A stretch of 64,000 nt of DNA from an uncultured Bacilli bacterium (GCA_934190785.1 CAKPTA010000001.1:62001-126000), one strand, 5' to 3'. Numbered from the stretch's first letter, positions 34,098 to 43,452 are shown. Numbers and translations are program-made. Notes: generated from the letters alone by a model not told the origin.

Positions 34098-36128
34098 ATG
34101 GGATTATTTGATAATAAAGAATTGCGTTCTCGTGATAAATTGTTTAATTCACTCGTTAAAAATTCAGATACAGTCTATTTGATGTATGATAATAAAAGTA
34201 GAAGTATTACTTATATGACAAAGAATTTATCTGATGTTTTACATTTTGATAGTTCAGATGATGATTCTTCTCTTTTAGTACAAGAAAAAAAGGAAGATAT
34301 TGATATTATAAAAGAAATATTTGAATTACCTATTTTAAAGGAAGAAATTCGTACATGGGATGGAGTAACTGATTTTGTTAGTAGTATGATTTCGTATAGA
34401 AGTTCAACGTATCAGCATACGCGTTGGTTAAAAATAAAAATTTACCCACTTGTTGATAAGAAAAATGATTATGCGATTGTTCTAATATCTGATGCGACTC
34501 GTGAACATGATGAACAGCATTTACTTGTTTTACAGGCTGGTGATATAAAGGCTCGTGAAAAGCAATTAAATCAAATTACAGCAGCGTCTTATGATATGGA
34601 AATTGACATTAATTTGGTAACTAAAGAATCAAGTTTACGTAATTTAAAAAGTGAGGTAGCTTATTTTGGAGAAAATAGAATAGGTAGTTATCCTATAACT
34701 TTAAGTGAAATTATTGATAAATATATATCAGAAAGTGATAGGGGAAGTGTTTCTCATGATTTAAGTATTGATAATTTAATTGCTCTAAGTGAAAGTAAAG
34801 CTTTGGATCCTATTAGTGTTAGATATCATTTAAACAATGATGATGAAAATATATGGCTTGAGAGCACAGCATTTTTCACTGTTAGTAGAGGTGAAACGCA
34901 TGTTATTATTTTAACTAAGAATGTAACTGAGAATGCTGAATATATGCGAAGACAAAATATAATGTTACAAAATGCTTTAACTGATGCGAAAAAAGCAAAT
35001 GAAGCGAAAACGTCATTTTTGGAGATTATGTCTCATGAAATACGTACGCCTTTAAACGCTATTATGGGACTTAGTGAGTCAATATTAGGTGAGGATTTAT
35101 CTAGAACAGTTAGAGAAGATGTTGAAAGTATATCTAGTGCAAGTAATAGTTTGCTTAGTATTATTGATAGAATTCTTGATATTTCTAAAGTAGAGTCTGG
35201 AGCTCTTGAATTAGAGGAAAAGGAATATAATGTCCCAAAAATGCTTAAGAGTTTTGAAAACATAACAAAGGAACACATAGGGAATAAACCTATTACTTTA
35301 ACTTTAAATGTTGATGAATCTATGCCAACTAAATTATATGGTGATGAGGCTAGAATTCAACAAGTTATGCTTAATATTTTAGATAATGCTGTTAAATTTA
35401 CAGATAAAGGTTCTATTACTATTGATGCTAAGTGTGAGAAGGCAGGTTCAATGGCTAAACTTATAATGTCTGTTACTGATACAGGTTGTGGAATAGAAAA
35501 AGAAAAGTTAGAGACTTTGTTTGATTCAAGTAGTGATACTGAATCATTAAAGTATGTAAGTGGTGTTGGGCTTTCAATAGCTAAACGTTTGATTGATCTT
35601 TTAAAGGGTGAAATTGAAGTAGAGAGCATTGTATCTAAAGGTAGTACTTTTACAGTAAGTATAAGTCAACAAATAATGGATGAAACTAAAATAGGCGATA
35701 TTAATGGTCATATAAGTACATCTAAAAAGCAAATTGGTTTTAGTGCTAAAGGATGCAAAGTATTAGTAGTTGATGATAATAAACTTAATTTAAAAGTAGC
35801 AACTCGTCTTTTAAAACCTTATGAGGTAGAAGTTGATGTTACAGATAGTGGAGACGGATGTATTGAAAAAATTAAAAATGGTAATAGTTATGATCTTATT
35901 TTATTAGATCAAATGATGCCAAATAAAAGTGGAGTTGAAACCCTTCATTTATTAAAAGAAATAGCTGGCTTTAAGACCCCTGTAATTGTTTTAACAGCTG
36001 ATGCAATTAAAGGTAAAAAGGAAGAGTATTTATCACTTGGATTTAATGATTATTTATCAAAACCAATTAATGTAGAGGAACTATCTAAAACTTTAAAAAA
36101 ATATTTAAAAAAGGAGAATGAAATATAA
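34098..36128 (+). CDS. Cytoplasmic hybrid histidine kinase with receiver domain
   Basis: 676 residues without membrane helices. Residues 1-290 contain two PAS-like sections (the second around 155-280), then HisKA with [13 protein letters not shown] (His313), the ATPase domain with N-box LNILDNAVKF, G1 DTGCGIE and G2 GVGLSIAK, and a C-terminal receiver with [12 protein letters not shown] and LILLDQMMP (Asp604) and SKPIN. The catalytic and receiver domains are clear paralogues of the 30610-32445 kinase, but the sensor is different. The first kinase has a membrane sensor and this one a soluble sensor, so two inputs could feed one HPt protein. Confidence 0.9.
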   Translation: MGLFDNKELRSRDKLFNSLVKNSDTVYLMYDNKSRSITYMTKNLSDVLHFDSSDDDSSLLVQEKKEDIDIIKEIFELPILKEEIRTWDGVTDFVSSMISYRSSTYQHTRWLKIKIYPLVDKKNDYAIVLISDATREHDEQHLLVLQAGDIKAREKQLNQITAASYDMEIDINLVTKESSLRNLKSEVAYFGENRIGSYPITLSEIIDKYISESDRGSVSHDLSIDNLIALSESKALDPISVRYHLNNDDENIWLESTAFFTVSRGETHVIILTKNVTENAEYMRRQNIMLQNALTDAKKANEAKTSFLEIMSHEIRTPLNAIMGLSESILGEDLSRTVREDVESISSASNSLLSIIDRILDISKVESGALELEEKEYNVPKMLKSFENITKEHIGNKPITLTLNVDESMPTKLYGDEARIQQVMLNILDNAVKFTDKGSITIDAKCEKAGSMAKLIMSVTDTGCGIEKEKLETLFDSSSDTESLKYVSGVGLSIAKRLIDLLKGEIEVESIVSKGSTFTVSISQQIMDETKIGDINGHISTSKKQIGFSAKGCKVLVVDDNKLNLKVATRLLKPYEVEVDVTDSGDGCIEKIKNGNSYDLILLDQMMPNKSGVETLHLLKEIAGFKTPVIVLTADAIKGKKEEYLSLGFNDYLSKPINVEELSKTLKKYLKKENEI

Positions 36129-36139
36129 TTCTTCTTTTT
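36111..36139 (+). terminator. Terminator after the second hybrid kinase
   Basis: AAGGAGAAT (36111-36119) pairs with ATTCTTCTT (36128-36136) with one G-U pair; T-run follows. It spans the stop codon. Confidence 0.6.
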
Positions 36140-36192
36140 GTATACTTTTAAAAATTTATGTGATATGATTAGGTGTGAAACTTGGTGATAAT

Positions 36193-38412
36193 ATGAATTA
36201 CTATATAAAAGCAGTTTATAGAAAAAGCATTTTTGAAAATGATAAAGGTTTTTTAATTGGTATTTGTAAGATAAAAGAAACAAATTGTGAAGAGTTAGAA
36301 ATATATGTAGGTAAGACTATTACTTTCACTGGAACATTCGCTTCGCTTAATTTAGATGATGAATATATTTTATATGGTGAACCTGTCTTTCATCCTAAAT
36401 ATGGTTTTCAGTATCAAGTGTCATCTTATGAGAGAATTAAACCAAGTGATAGAGATGGAATTGTTTCTTTTTTATGCAGTGATCTTTTTCATGGTATAGG
36501 TGAGAAGATGGCAAATAATATTGTAGATGTATTAGGAGATGGAGCTTTAGATCAAATAATAGCAGATCCATCTTGCTTAAATCTTGTTTCTAAATTGTCT
36601 TATAAGAAAGCAAAAAATATTTATGATACTCTTGTTAAGTATGAAGAAAGTCATACAACAATTGTGTATTTAACAGAACTTGGCTTTTCAACTAATGATG
36701 CTTTATCAATTTATAATAAATATAAAAGTGAAACAGTTAGTGTTATAGAAAATAACATTTATAAACTCATTGATGATGTTCTTAATATTGGTTTTAAGAA
36801 GGTTGATAATGTTGCTTTAAAACAAGGAATTAATATTACTGATAGTGAAAGAATTAAAGCTTGTATTATGTATATAATTGAAAATAATTGTTATACTAAA
36901 GGTGATACATATATAGAAAAAGAAGATATTATAAAAGGTGTTATATCTTATATAAAAAGTGATGTAGAGGAAACACTTTTTGATACATATCTAGATGCTC
37001 TTCGTTTTGATAATAAGATAATTTTAAAGGATAACCATTATTATTTAAAAAAATTATATGATGATGAAGTATATGTAGCTAAAAGATTTAATGATCTTTT
37101 AACTTTAGGTAGCATAACTTTAAAAAAATTTGATAAATATATAAAAGAAGAAGAAAGAAATCAGGATATAACTTATTCTGAAATGCAAAAAAGTGCCATA
37201 AAAACTGCGCTTGAAAATAATATAACTGTAATAACTGGGGGACCAGGAACGGGTAAAACAACCTTGATAAAAGCTATTGTAAATATTTATATGAGTATAA
37301 ATCAAATTAAATTAAATGATGTTACTACGTCTATTGCTCTTTTGTCTCCAACAGGAAGAGCGAGTAAAAGAATGAGTGAAGCAACACTTATTCCAGCTAT
37401 GACTATTCATAGATTTTTAAAATGGAATAAGGAAAATAATGAATTTGGTATTAATATGTGGAACAAATCAGAAGTAAGTCTTGCTATTATAGATGAAGCT
37501 AGTATGGTTGATATAGAACTTTTAACTAATCTTTTAAAGGGTTTAAAAAAAGATACAAAGATAATTTTGGTTGGAGACGCTAATCAACTTGCAAGTGTAG
37601 GACCAGGTCAAATTTTAAGAGATATTATAGATAGTGATATTATTCCGACAATAAAGTTAGATATTTTATATAGACAAGATAATAATTCATATATAGCAGA
37701 ACTTGCCCAAGAAATTCAAAATAATAATTTATCTGATAATTTTCTAGAGACAAGAGATGATTATACATTTGTAAGGTGCAGAAAAGAAATTATCCCACAA
37801 GCTATTGAAGAACTTGCTAAAAAACTTGTTAGTAAAGATTATAGTTATCGTGAAGTTCAGTTTATGGCACCAATGTATGCTGGTATTAATGGTATTGATA
37901 ATTTGAATAGAATTTTACAAGATATATGGAATCCTAAGGATGAATTTAAAAATGAAATTAATTTAGGAGATATCACTTTTAGAGAAAATGATAAAGTTTT
38001 GGAATTAGTTAATGTTCCTGATGAGAATATTTATAATGGTGATATAGGTGTAATAGAGAGAATTGTTAAAGATAATGTAAGTAAATCAAAAAAAACAGAG
38101 ATATATGTAAATTTTGATGGCAATATTGTAAAATTTGAACCTAAAGATTTTGGTAAATTAAAGTTAGGATATATTATTTCTATTCATAAATCACAAGGTA
38201 GTGAATTTGATATTGTGGTACTTCCAATTTGTAGTTCATATTATAGAATGCTTTATAGAAAGCTTATATATACGGGAATAACTAGAGCTAAAAGGAAACT
38301 TATTTTGGTAGGCGAAGCTGATTCATTTGTTTATTCTGTAAATAATAATGAAGAATATAAAAGAAAAACGACATTGAAAGAAAATATTGAATATTTATGT
38401 ATAAATAATTAA
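36193..38412 (+). CDS. recD2: RecD2-like ATP-dependent 5'-3' DNA helicase
   Basis: SF1B helicase, 739 residues, RecD2 subtype (not part of RecBCD). N-terminal OB-like and helix-hairpin-helix region (DLFHGIGEKMANNIV), Walker A GGPGTGKTT (349-357), SPTGRASKRM as motif Ia, Walker B IIDEASMVD, GDANQLASVG as motif III, DILYRQ, and motif V/VI IHKSQGSEFD and YTGITRAK. It unwinds DNA during repair. The ATG at 36193 is preferred: it has TTGGTGAT upstream, while the GTG at 36175 coincides with the expected transcription start after a TATGAT at 36164-36169. Confidence 0.92.
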   Translation: MNYYIKAVYRKSIFENDKGFLIGICKIKETNCEELEIYVGKTITFTGTFASLNLDDEYILYGEPVFHPKYGFQYQVSSYERIKPSDRDGIVSFLCSDLFHGIGEKMANNIVDVLGDGALDQIIADPSCLNLVSKLSYKKAKNIYDTLVKYEESHTTIVYLTELGFSTNDALSIYNKYKSETVSVIENNIYKLIDDVLNIGFKKVDNVALKQGINITDSERIKACIMYIIENNCYTKGDTYIEKEDIIKGVISYIKSDVEETLFDTYLDALRFDNKIILKDNHYYLKKLYDDEVYVAKRFNDLLTLGSITLKKFDKYIKEEERNQDITYSEMQKSAIKTALENNITVITGGPGTGKTTLIKAIVNIYMSINQIKLNDVTTSIALLSPTGRASKRMSEATLIPAMTIHRFLKWNKENNEFGINMWNKSEVSLAIIDEASMVDIELLTNLLKGLKKDTKIILVGDANQLASVGPGQILRDIIDSDIIPTIKLDILYRQDNNSYIAELAQEIQNNNLSDNFLETRDDYTFVRCRKEIIPQAIEELAKKLVSKDYSYREVQFMAPMYAGINGIDNLNRILQDIWNPKDEFKNEINLGDITFRENDKVLELVNVPDENIYNGDIGVIERIVKDNVSKSKKTEIYVNFDGNIVKFEPKDFGKLKLGYIISIHKSQGSEFDIVVLPICSSYYRMLYRKLIYTGITRAKRKLILVGEADSFVYSVNNNEEYKRKTTLKENIEYLCINN

Positions 38413-38484
38413 AAAATATATAAAATATAAATGTATGTAAGTTATACATACGGTTTCATATCTTGTTAGCGAGAAGGTGATTTT

Positions 38485-38637
38485 ATGAAAATAGGTAAAG
38501 ATATGGCATTCATGTTAATGGGTGCAGGGGCTGTTTTGGCGTATCAAAAGTATAATAAACCGGTTATGAAAAAAGTTGAAGAAGTTGCTGATAGTGCAAT
38601 GAAAAAAGCAAATAAAAAGCTAGAAGATATGATGTAG
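38485..38637 (+). CDS. 50-residue peptide of unknown function
   Basis: A short gene with a strong AAGGTGAT ribosome site 4 nt before the ATG and a terminator straight after the stop. The product has an apolar N-terminal part (residues 7-20, MAFMLMGAGAVLAY) and a charged amphipathic C-terminal helix rich in Lys/Glu (KKVEEVADSAMKKANKK). This resembles small membrane-associated YtxH-like peptides, but it is too short to assign. It lies between recD2 and the DUF1287 gene, with its own intergenic leader of 72 nt. Confidence 0.7.
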   Translation: MKIGKDMAFMLMGAGAVLAYQKYNKPVMKKVEEVADSAMKKANKKLEDMM

Positions 38638-38663
38638 AAAAGTCTCCTTATGGAGACTTTTTT
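38638..38663 (+). terminator. Terminator after the 50-residue peptide gene
   Basis: AAAAGTCTCC (38638-38647) and GGAGACTTTT (38652-38661) around TTAT; perfect 10-bp stem directly after the stop. Confidence 0.9.
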
Positions 38664-38709
38664 ATGTGCTATTGATTAAATTTAGAAAGTATGTAATACT
38701 ATATATGTG

Positions 38710-39375
38710 ATGAATATGAATAGAAAAAATGCTTTTATCTTTTTAATAGTATTATTTATTTTAATTTTAATCGTCTTTACTTTAGATTATTATAATATTA
38801 TACCTAAAAAATATTATAATGCCGAATATTTTTCTATTGTCGAATCTAAAAGTCCTATAGACTATAATAACAATGGTATTGATGATTTTACAGATATTTT
38901 AATTGGTGCTAAAAAAGAAGCTATGAATCACTCTAAATATAAAAGTAAATATTATGTTGGAGGTTATCCTCCAGTATATGAAGGTGTTTGTACAGATGTT
39001 ATATGGAGAGCTTTTATGGAAGCTGGATATGTACTTAAAGATATGGTTGATGATGATATTAAGAATAATAAAGAAAGGTACAAAAATATTGATGTAGCTG
39101 ATCCTAATATCGATTTTAGGAGAGTTGATAATTTAAATACATATTTTAAATATAATAGTTTAAATTTAACAAAAGATCCTTATGATATTAAAGAATGGCA
39201 AAGAGGAGATATTGTTGTTTTTAATAATCACATTGCTATCATATCTGATAAAAGAAATAAAGATGGTATCCCATATATAATCCATAATGCTAATCAGCCT
39301 GTAAGAGAAGAAGATGCTCTTATTAGATGGTATAAGAAAAAAGGTATTATTGGACATTATCGTTTTATAAAATAA
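38710..39375 (+). CDS. DUF1287 family protein, membrane-anchored
   Basis: About 221 residues. An N-terminal signal anchor (residues 8-27, hydrophobic Ile/Leu run) is followed by a DUF1287 domain: VYEGVCTDVIWRAF with a conserved Cys, NIDFRRVDNL, WQRGDIVVFNNHIAIISD with a conserved His, and HNANQP, ending GHYRF. DUF1287 is an NlpC/P60-like cysteine peptidase-type fold by family knowledge, so a wall- or peptide-directed activity outside the membrane is plausible. The start is uncertain: GTG 38707, ATG 38710 and ATG 38716 are all in frame and there is no clear ribosome site; transcription may begin just upstream (TACTAT at 38697-38702). Confidence 0.8.
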   Translation: MNMNRKNAFIFLIVLFILILIVFTLDYYNIIPKKYYNAEYFSIVESKSPIDYNNNGIDDFTDILIGAKKEAMNHSKYKSKYYVGGYPPVYEGVCTDVIWRAFMEAGYVLKDMVDDDIKNNKERYKNIDVADPNIDFRRVDNLNTYFKYNSLNLTKDPYDIKEWQRGDIVVFNNHIAIISDKRNKDGIPYIIHNANQPVREEDALIRWYKKKGIIGHYRFIK

Positions 39376-39397
39376 AGCATCCGTTTTGGATGCTTTT
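39374..39397. terminator. Bidirectional terminator between the DUF1287 gene and pgsA
   Basis: AAAGCATCC (39374-39382) and GGATGCTTT (39388-39396) around GTTTT. Serves the two convergent genes and overlaps the pgsA stop. Confidence 0.8.
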
Positions 39398-40046
39398 AGT
39401 ATATATCGTCATTTTCATTATTATAATTGTATTCTTTAGCTAAATTTTCTAAGTTATCAATAACGATTGTCTTATCGATTAAATCATCATCTTCCATAAT
39501 CTTTTTATGCATAGGGTTATCATTTATTGTTGGTCTATGATTATATTCATTAAAATCAAGCCAATAATATATTAAGCAAAGAATTTGTAAGTTAATAGTA
39601 GCATAGATAAATCCTGTAAAAACAAAATCTAATTGTTTTGTGAATGTAAAAATTATACCAATAATAACAGTTGTAAATAAAAAACATGTTTTGATTTTTC
39701 CAACCATAAGGGAAGATACTTTTTTATTTTGTAAGTGATAGTACATATTAGAACATCCAATAATTATTTCTAAAATAAATGCAATTATAAGAATTTTATT
39801 TTTACCAATTAAGCATCCAACCAAAGAAATAGCAAATACTTTATCTGCAACAGCGTCAAGTTTTGCTCCCCTAACTGATGTAACTTGCCACTTTCTTGCT
39901 AAATATCCATCAAAAAAGTCAGTTAATGCTGCAATAATACCAATAATTGTCATACTATAAAAATGCTTTGTAAGACCTAGGATCATAATAATAGGTGTGA
40001 GTGATATACGTATAATAGTTAATATATTTGGAATTTTTTCTTTCAT
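39396..40046 (-). CDS. pgsA: CDP-alcohol phosphatidyltransferase, phosphatidylglycerophosphate synthase-like
   Basis: Integral membrane enzyme, 216 residues, that joins CDP-diacylglycerol and glycerol-3-phosphate to make phosphatidylglycerol phosphate. The family signature is complete: Asp46-Gly47, Ala50-Arg51, Gly60, Asp64 and Asp68. Several membrane helices follow. A hydrophilic C-terminal tail of about 50 residues (NEYNHRPTINDNP onward, with LIDKTIVIDNLE) is longer than in Bacillus PgsA. The start is the second ATG (40046), 8 nt after AAAGGA; ATG 40052 is too close to that site. The substrate is most likely glycerol phosphate, but inositol or serine branches cannot be excluded. Confidence 0.88.
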   Translation of the reverse strand: MKEKIPNILTIIRISLTPIIMILGLTKHFYSMTIIGIIAALTDFFDGYLARKWQVTSVRGAKLDAVADKVFAISLVGCLIGKNKILIIAFILEIIIGCSNMYYHLQNKKVSSLMVGKIKTCFLFTTVIIGIIFTFTKQLDFVFTGFIYATINLQILCLIYYWLDFNEYNHRPTINDNPMHKKIMEDDDLIDKTIVIDNLENLAKEYNYNNENDDIY

Positions 40047-40129
40047 AATCATTATCCTTTCAATGTTATAATTGTATCATGTAGTTTTAATTTTTACAAT
40101 TAGCATATATTATATTTTAATGAATATAT

Positions 40130-40184
40130 TATAATGTACTGAATGTACATTGGAAAACTGTAGGATTATGGTTTTCCTTTTTTT
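40130..40184 (+). ncRNA. Candidate short terminated RNA or leader attenuator
   Basis: Between pgsA and the glucosaminidase gene: TATAAT (40130-40135), then a hairpin ATGTAC/GTACAT (40134-40150), then GGAAAAC (40152-40158) and GTTTTCC (40171-40177) with a following T-run. A second TATAAT (40246-40251, with TATACA 17 bp upstream) belongs to the downstream gene. No plus-strand gene lies upstream that would need this terminator. No good -35 for the first -10 is seen, and no coding frame is present. Confidence 0.35.
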
Positions 40185-40279
40185 CTTAAATTTACACTAT
40201 TCGATAAAATTCTATAATATTCTATACAAAATGCGTCTTTTCTGCTATAATAGTTAGAGAGTAGGAAGGTTGTGATAGT

Positions 40280-42052
40280 GTGAAAAAAGAAATTAGTTAT
40301 TTAGTTATTTGTTTACTTTGTTTTTTCACAGTATCAAATGTCTATGCAGAGGATAAAGGCGGATTTATTAATACTGATGGTGTTTCCTTTAGAAGTGAAG
40401 CAAATGAAAAAGGGAAAGAAGTCTTAACGACGCTTGATACAGGGGATTATGTAACTTTATTAGATGATAATATGATTAAATCTGATAGTAACAAATGTGA
40501 AACAGGATATTATTATGCAAATTTCTATTTTGAATCAAGAGGAAAAAACTACAAAGGATACGTTTGCTCTGACTATTTAACTTTTAATGTTGATACAAGC
40601 AAGTACGCTACTATCTTTGCAAATGCTGGCTTTCCTGAAAGTTACTTTGAAAAACTTACTTTATTAAAAGATGCTCATCCTAATTGGATTTTTACAGCAT
40701 ATAAAACTAATATTAAATGGAGTGATGCTTTGGATGCTGAAACTGTTGTTGGTCCAGGTGGTGGAATTAGTTATATTCAGTCATCTAATCCTATTTATTT
40801 ATCTTTAGATGAGGGGTCATATAATCCTACAACAAAAACATATAATGAAATGGAAAAAGGTGGATGGTATGCTGCTAATAGAGCAACAGTTGCCTATTAT
40901 ATGGATCCAAGAAATTTTCTAGACCAAGTAAATATTTTTCAGTTTGAAAACTTAGGCTATAATTCGTCTTATCAGACAGAATCTGTTATAGAGAATATCT
41001 TCAAAAATACAGAACTTCTTCCATATACAAAATATTTTATGGAGGCTGCTACTTTTGATGGTAACAATGTAAGTCCAGTAATGCTTGCGGCACGTTCAAA
41101 GCAAGAGGTTGTTAAAAGTGATGGAAAGCTATCTAATTCAGCAAATGGACAAGAGTACAATGGAACAAAAGTTTATAATTTCTATAACTTAGGAGCATTT
41201 TCTAGTTGTGCTAATCCTGTTCAATGTGCAATTGAATTTGCCGGTGGTTATGAAGGAAAATATTTATCTTATAATCGTCCATGGAAAACACCAGAAGAAG
41301 CTATAAAAAATGGAGCTAAATATTTAGCAGAAGGATATATTAATGAAAAACAAAATACATTATATTTTAATAAATGGAATGTTACTAATAACAAGTATGG
41401 TAATTTTTCTCATCAATATATGACTAATATAGCAGCTCCTTCAAGTGAAGGAAAATCAACATACTCATCATATAGCAAAATAGATGGTCTATTAAATAGT
41501 CCTATTGAATTTATTATTCCTGTATATGATGAGATGCCAAATGAAGCCTCAAAAAAACCAGTAACAGTAGATACTGATAAGAAAAATGAACTTGATCATA
41601 ATGCTACTGTAAAAAAAGAAATATCAGCAATTGTAAATAGTGGAGGATATATTTACAATACAGGATATATATCTGGAATTAGACTAAATACAAACGCTAA
41701 TGAAATGATTACTAACTTATTAAAAGATAACCCAGGTGTTACTGTCACAATAAAAAATAATGATTCAAACGTTATCGTAGGCGATGAAAAACTTGGGACT
41801 GGTTATATAATAACTATTAATAATGGAGAAGTAGAAGAAACATTTAGAATTGTTATTTATGGCGATGTTAATGGCGACTCTAAAATTACTGCTGTAGATT
41901 ATGTAAGAATAAAAAATTATATTATGGGAAGTGGTAGTTTAGAAGGTGCTTATAGATTAGCAGCTGACGTTAATAATGACAATAATGTTTCTGCTGTAGA
42001 TTATGTTAATATTAAAAACTATATTATGGGTGGAAATACTGTAATAAAATAG
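40280..42052 (+). CDS. Secreted SH3b-glucosaminidase with a dockerin-like C-terminus
   Basis: 590 residues. A signal peptide (1-23, ending NVYA) is followed by an SH3b-type domain (about 28-105, GVSFRSEAN), a glucosaminidase-like catalytic part (about 115-400) related to autolysins that cut the MurNAc-GlcNAc backbone, a linker, and two dockerin-like calcium-binding repeats at about 528-588: DVNGDSKITAVDYVRIKNYI and DVNNDNNVSAVDYVNIKNYI, with Asp/Asn ligands at the EF-hand-like places. It is exported and probably trims wall glycan. The start is GTG with AGGAAGG upstream. The next gene, 12 nt downstream, is a membrane-anchored beta-sandwich protein that could bind the dockerin part. Confidence 0.85.
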   Translation: MKKEISYLVICLLCFFTVSNVYAEDKGGFINTDGVSFRSEANEKGKEVLTTLDTGDYVTLLDDNMIKSDSNKCETGYYYANFYFESRGKNYKGYVCSDYLTFNVDTSKYATIFANAGFPESYFEKLTLLKDAHPNWIFTAYKTNIKWSDALDAETVVGPGGGISYIQSSNPIYLSLDEGSYNPTTKTYNEMEKGGWYAANRATVAYYMDPRNFLDQVNIFQFENLGYNSSYQTESVIENIFKNTELLPYTKYFMEAATFDGNNVSPVMLAARSKQEVVKSDGKLSNSANGQEYNGTKVYNFYNLGAFSSCANPVQCAIEFAGGYEGKYLSYNRPWKTPEEAIKNGAKYLAEGYINEKQNTLYFNKWNVTNNKYGNFSHQYMTNIAAPSSEGKSTYSSYSKIDGLLNSPIEFIIPVYDEMPNEASKKPVTVDTDKKNELDHNATVKKEISAIVNSGGYIYNTGYISGIRLNTNANEMITNLLKDNPGVTVTIKNNDSNVIVGDEKLGTGYIITINNGEVEETFRIVIYGDVNGDSKITAVDYVRIKNYIMGSGSLEGAYRLAADVNNDNNVSAVDYVNIKNYIMGGNTVIK

Positions 42053-42064
42053 AAAAGAGGAATT

Positions 42065-43399
42065 ATGAAAAAGTATTTACAAATATGTATTCTATTTTTA
42101 ATAACTTTTACATTTGGTGTAACAGGGGCTAAAGCTGGTTCATTAAGTATTAGTGCTAGTTCTACTAATGTTATTAAAGGTGGAAGTGTAATAATTCGTA
42201 TTAAGGCAAGTGATGTAGCTGGAAAAGTATCATTAACATCATCAAATTCTAGTGTATTATCAGGTGGAATATCTAGTGTTTGGGTAGAAAATGACACTCA
42301 AACTTATACATTTAAGGCAAATGAAAACGGAAGTGCGACGGTAACACTTAGTGCAATAGATGTATCTGATTCAAATGGAAATGCCTATACAGCTAGTAAA
42401 TCTGTAACTATTAATGTTTATACACCAGCACCTGTTATATTATCATCTAATAATAATTTATCTAGTCTTGGTGTTGAAGGGAAGGAACTTACTCCAGGAT
42501 TTGCCCAAGGAACACTTGAATATTCCGTTGAAATGGATCCAGAGACAACAAAGGTTAATTTGACAGGAAGTGTTGCAGATTCTAGTGCTAGTGTATCTGG
42601 TCTTGGTGAGAGAGATGTAACTGATGGTGATAACCGCCTAGAAGTAATTGTAACGGCTCAAAATGGTACAACAAAAGCATATGTTGTTAATGTTAAAGTT
42701 AAAGAATATAATCCTATTAATGTTGATATTAATTCTAAAAATTTAACTGTAATTAGGAAAAAAGGTCAAATTGAAGCTCCTGCTAATTATAATGAAACTA
42801 CTGTAAAAATAGGTGATGAAGAGGTAAATGCTTTTCATTCTGATATAACAGGTTATACATTAGTAGGATTAAAAGATGAGAAAGGGTCTGCTAATCTTTA
42901 TATTTATGAAGATGGTAAATACACTCTTTATAACGAATATAGTTTTGCGCAAATAAAATTATATCCTATGGAAGCAAGCAGTAAAGATATTCCAAATTTA
43001 TATCATAAAACGACAATTAAATTAAATGACAAGGATGTTGTTGCATATAAATTAGATGATGCATCTGATTATGCTCTTATATATGGAATGAATGTAGAAA
43101 GTGGTAAAACTAATTTATATATGTATAATGAAACAGAAAATACTATTCAACTTTATACAAGAGAAGAGATGGATTTACTTGATAAAAAGTTAAATACTTA
43201 TGTTCTTGCAATTGCAGTATTATCTGGTGTTAGTGTATTACTATTTATTTTATGTATTGTTTTACTTATCTCAAAAAGAAAGAAAAAGGATAAAAGTGAT
43301 ACAGAAATAAAAGTTACGCAAATAAATAAACCCAAAAGAGATAAAAAAACTGAAGATCTTGCTAGAGAAGTATTAAATAATGATAAATTCAGATTATAG
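42065..43399 (+). CDS. Membrane-anchored Ig-like/cadherin-like beta-sandwich protein
   Basis: 444 residues: signal peptide (1-24), an Ig-like or cohesin-like domain (about 27-120, SLSISASSTNVIKGGSV), a cadherin-like beta-sandwich repeat (about 130-210, LSSLGVEGKEL then GTLEYSVEM and NGTTKAYVVNV), a further beta-rich region to 375, one membrane helix (379-402) and a basic cytoplasmic tail with KRKKKDK. The extracellular part is therefore held at the cell surface. It is co-transcribed with the dockerin-bearing hydrolase, so it may be its anchor. Whether the first domain is a true cohesin cannot be decided from sequence alone. Confidence 0.8.
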   Translation: MKKYLQICILFLITFTFGVTGAKAGSLSISASSTNVIKGGSVIIRIKASDVAGKVSLTSSNSSVLSGGISSVWVENDTQTYTFKANENGSATVTLSAIDVSDSNGNAYTASKSVTINVYTPAPVILSSNNNLSSLGVEGKELTPGFAQGTLEYSVEMDPETTKVNLTGSVADSSASVSGLGERDVTDGDNRLEVIVTAQNGTTKAYVVNVKVKEYNPINVDINSKNLTVIRKKGQIEAPANYNETTVKIGDEEVNAFHSDITGYTLVGLKDEKGSANLYIYEDGKYTLYNEYSFAQIKLYPMEASSKDIPNLYHKTTIKLNDKDVVAYKLDDASDYALIYGMNVESGKTNLYMYNETENTIQLYTREEMDLLDKKLNTYVLAIAVLSGVSVLLFILCIVLLISKRKKKDKSDTEIKVTQINKPKRDKKTEDLAREVLNNDKFRL

Positions 43400-43417
43400 A
43401 AGCTAAGCTTCTTTTTT
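43398..43417 (+). terminator. Terminator of the glucosaminidase operon
   Basis: AGAAGC (43398-43403) and GCTTCT (43407-43412) around TAA, then T-run. Confidence 0.75.
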
Positions 43418-43424
43418 CTTTATA

Positions 43425-43452
43425 AAAAAAGCCATCATTGATGACTTTTTTA
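43425..43452 (-). terminator. Terminator of the 43450 gene (minus strand)
   Basis: Read on the minus strand, AAGTCATC and GATGGCTT pair (one G-U) with flanking A and T runs, directly after the stop of the minus-strand gene. Confidence 0.6.
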
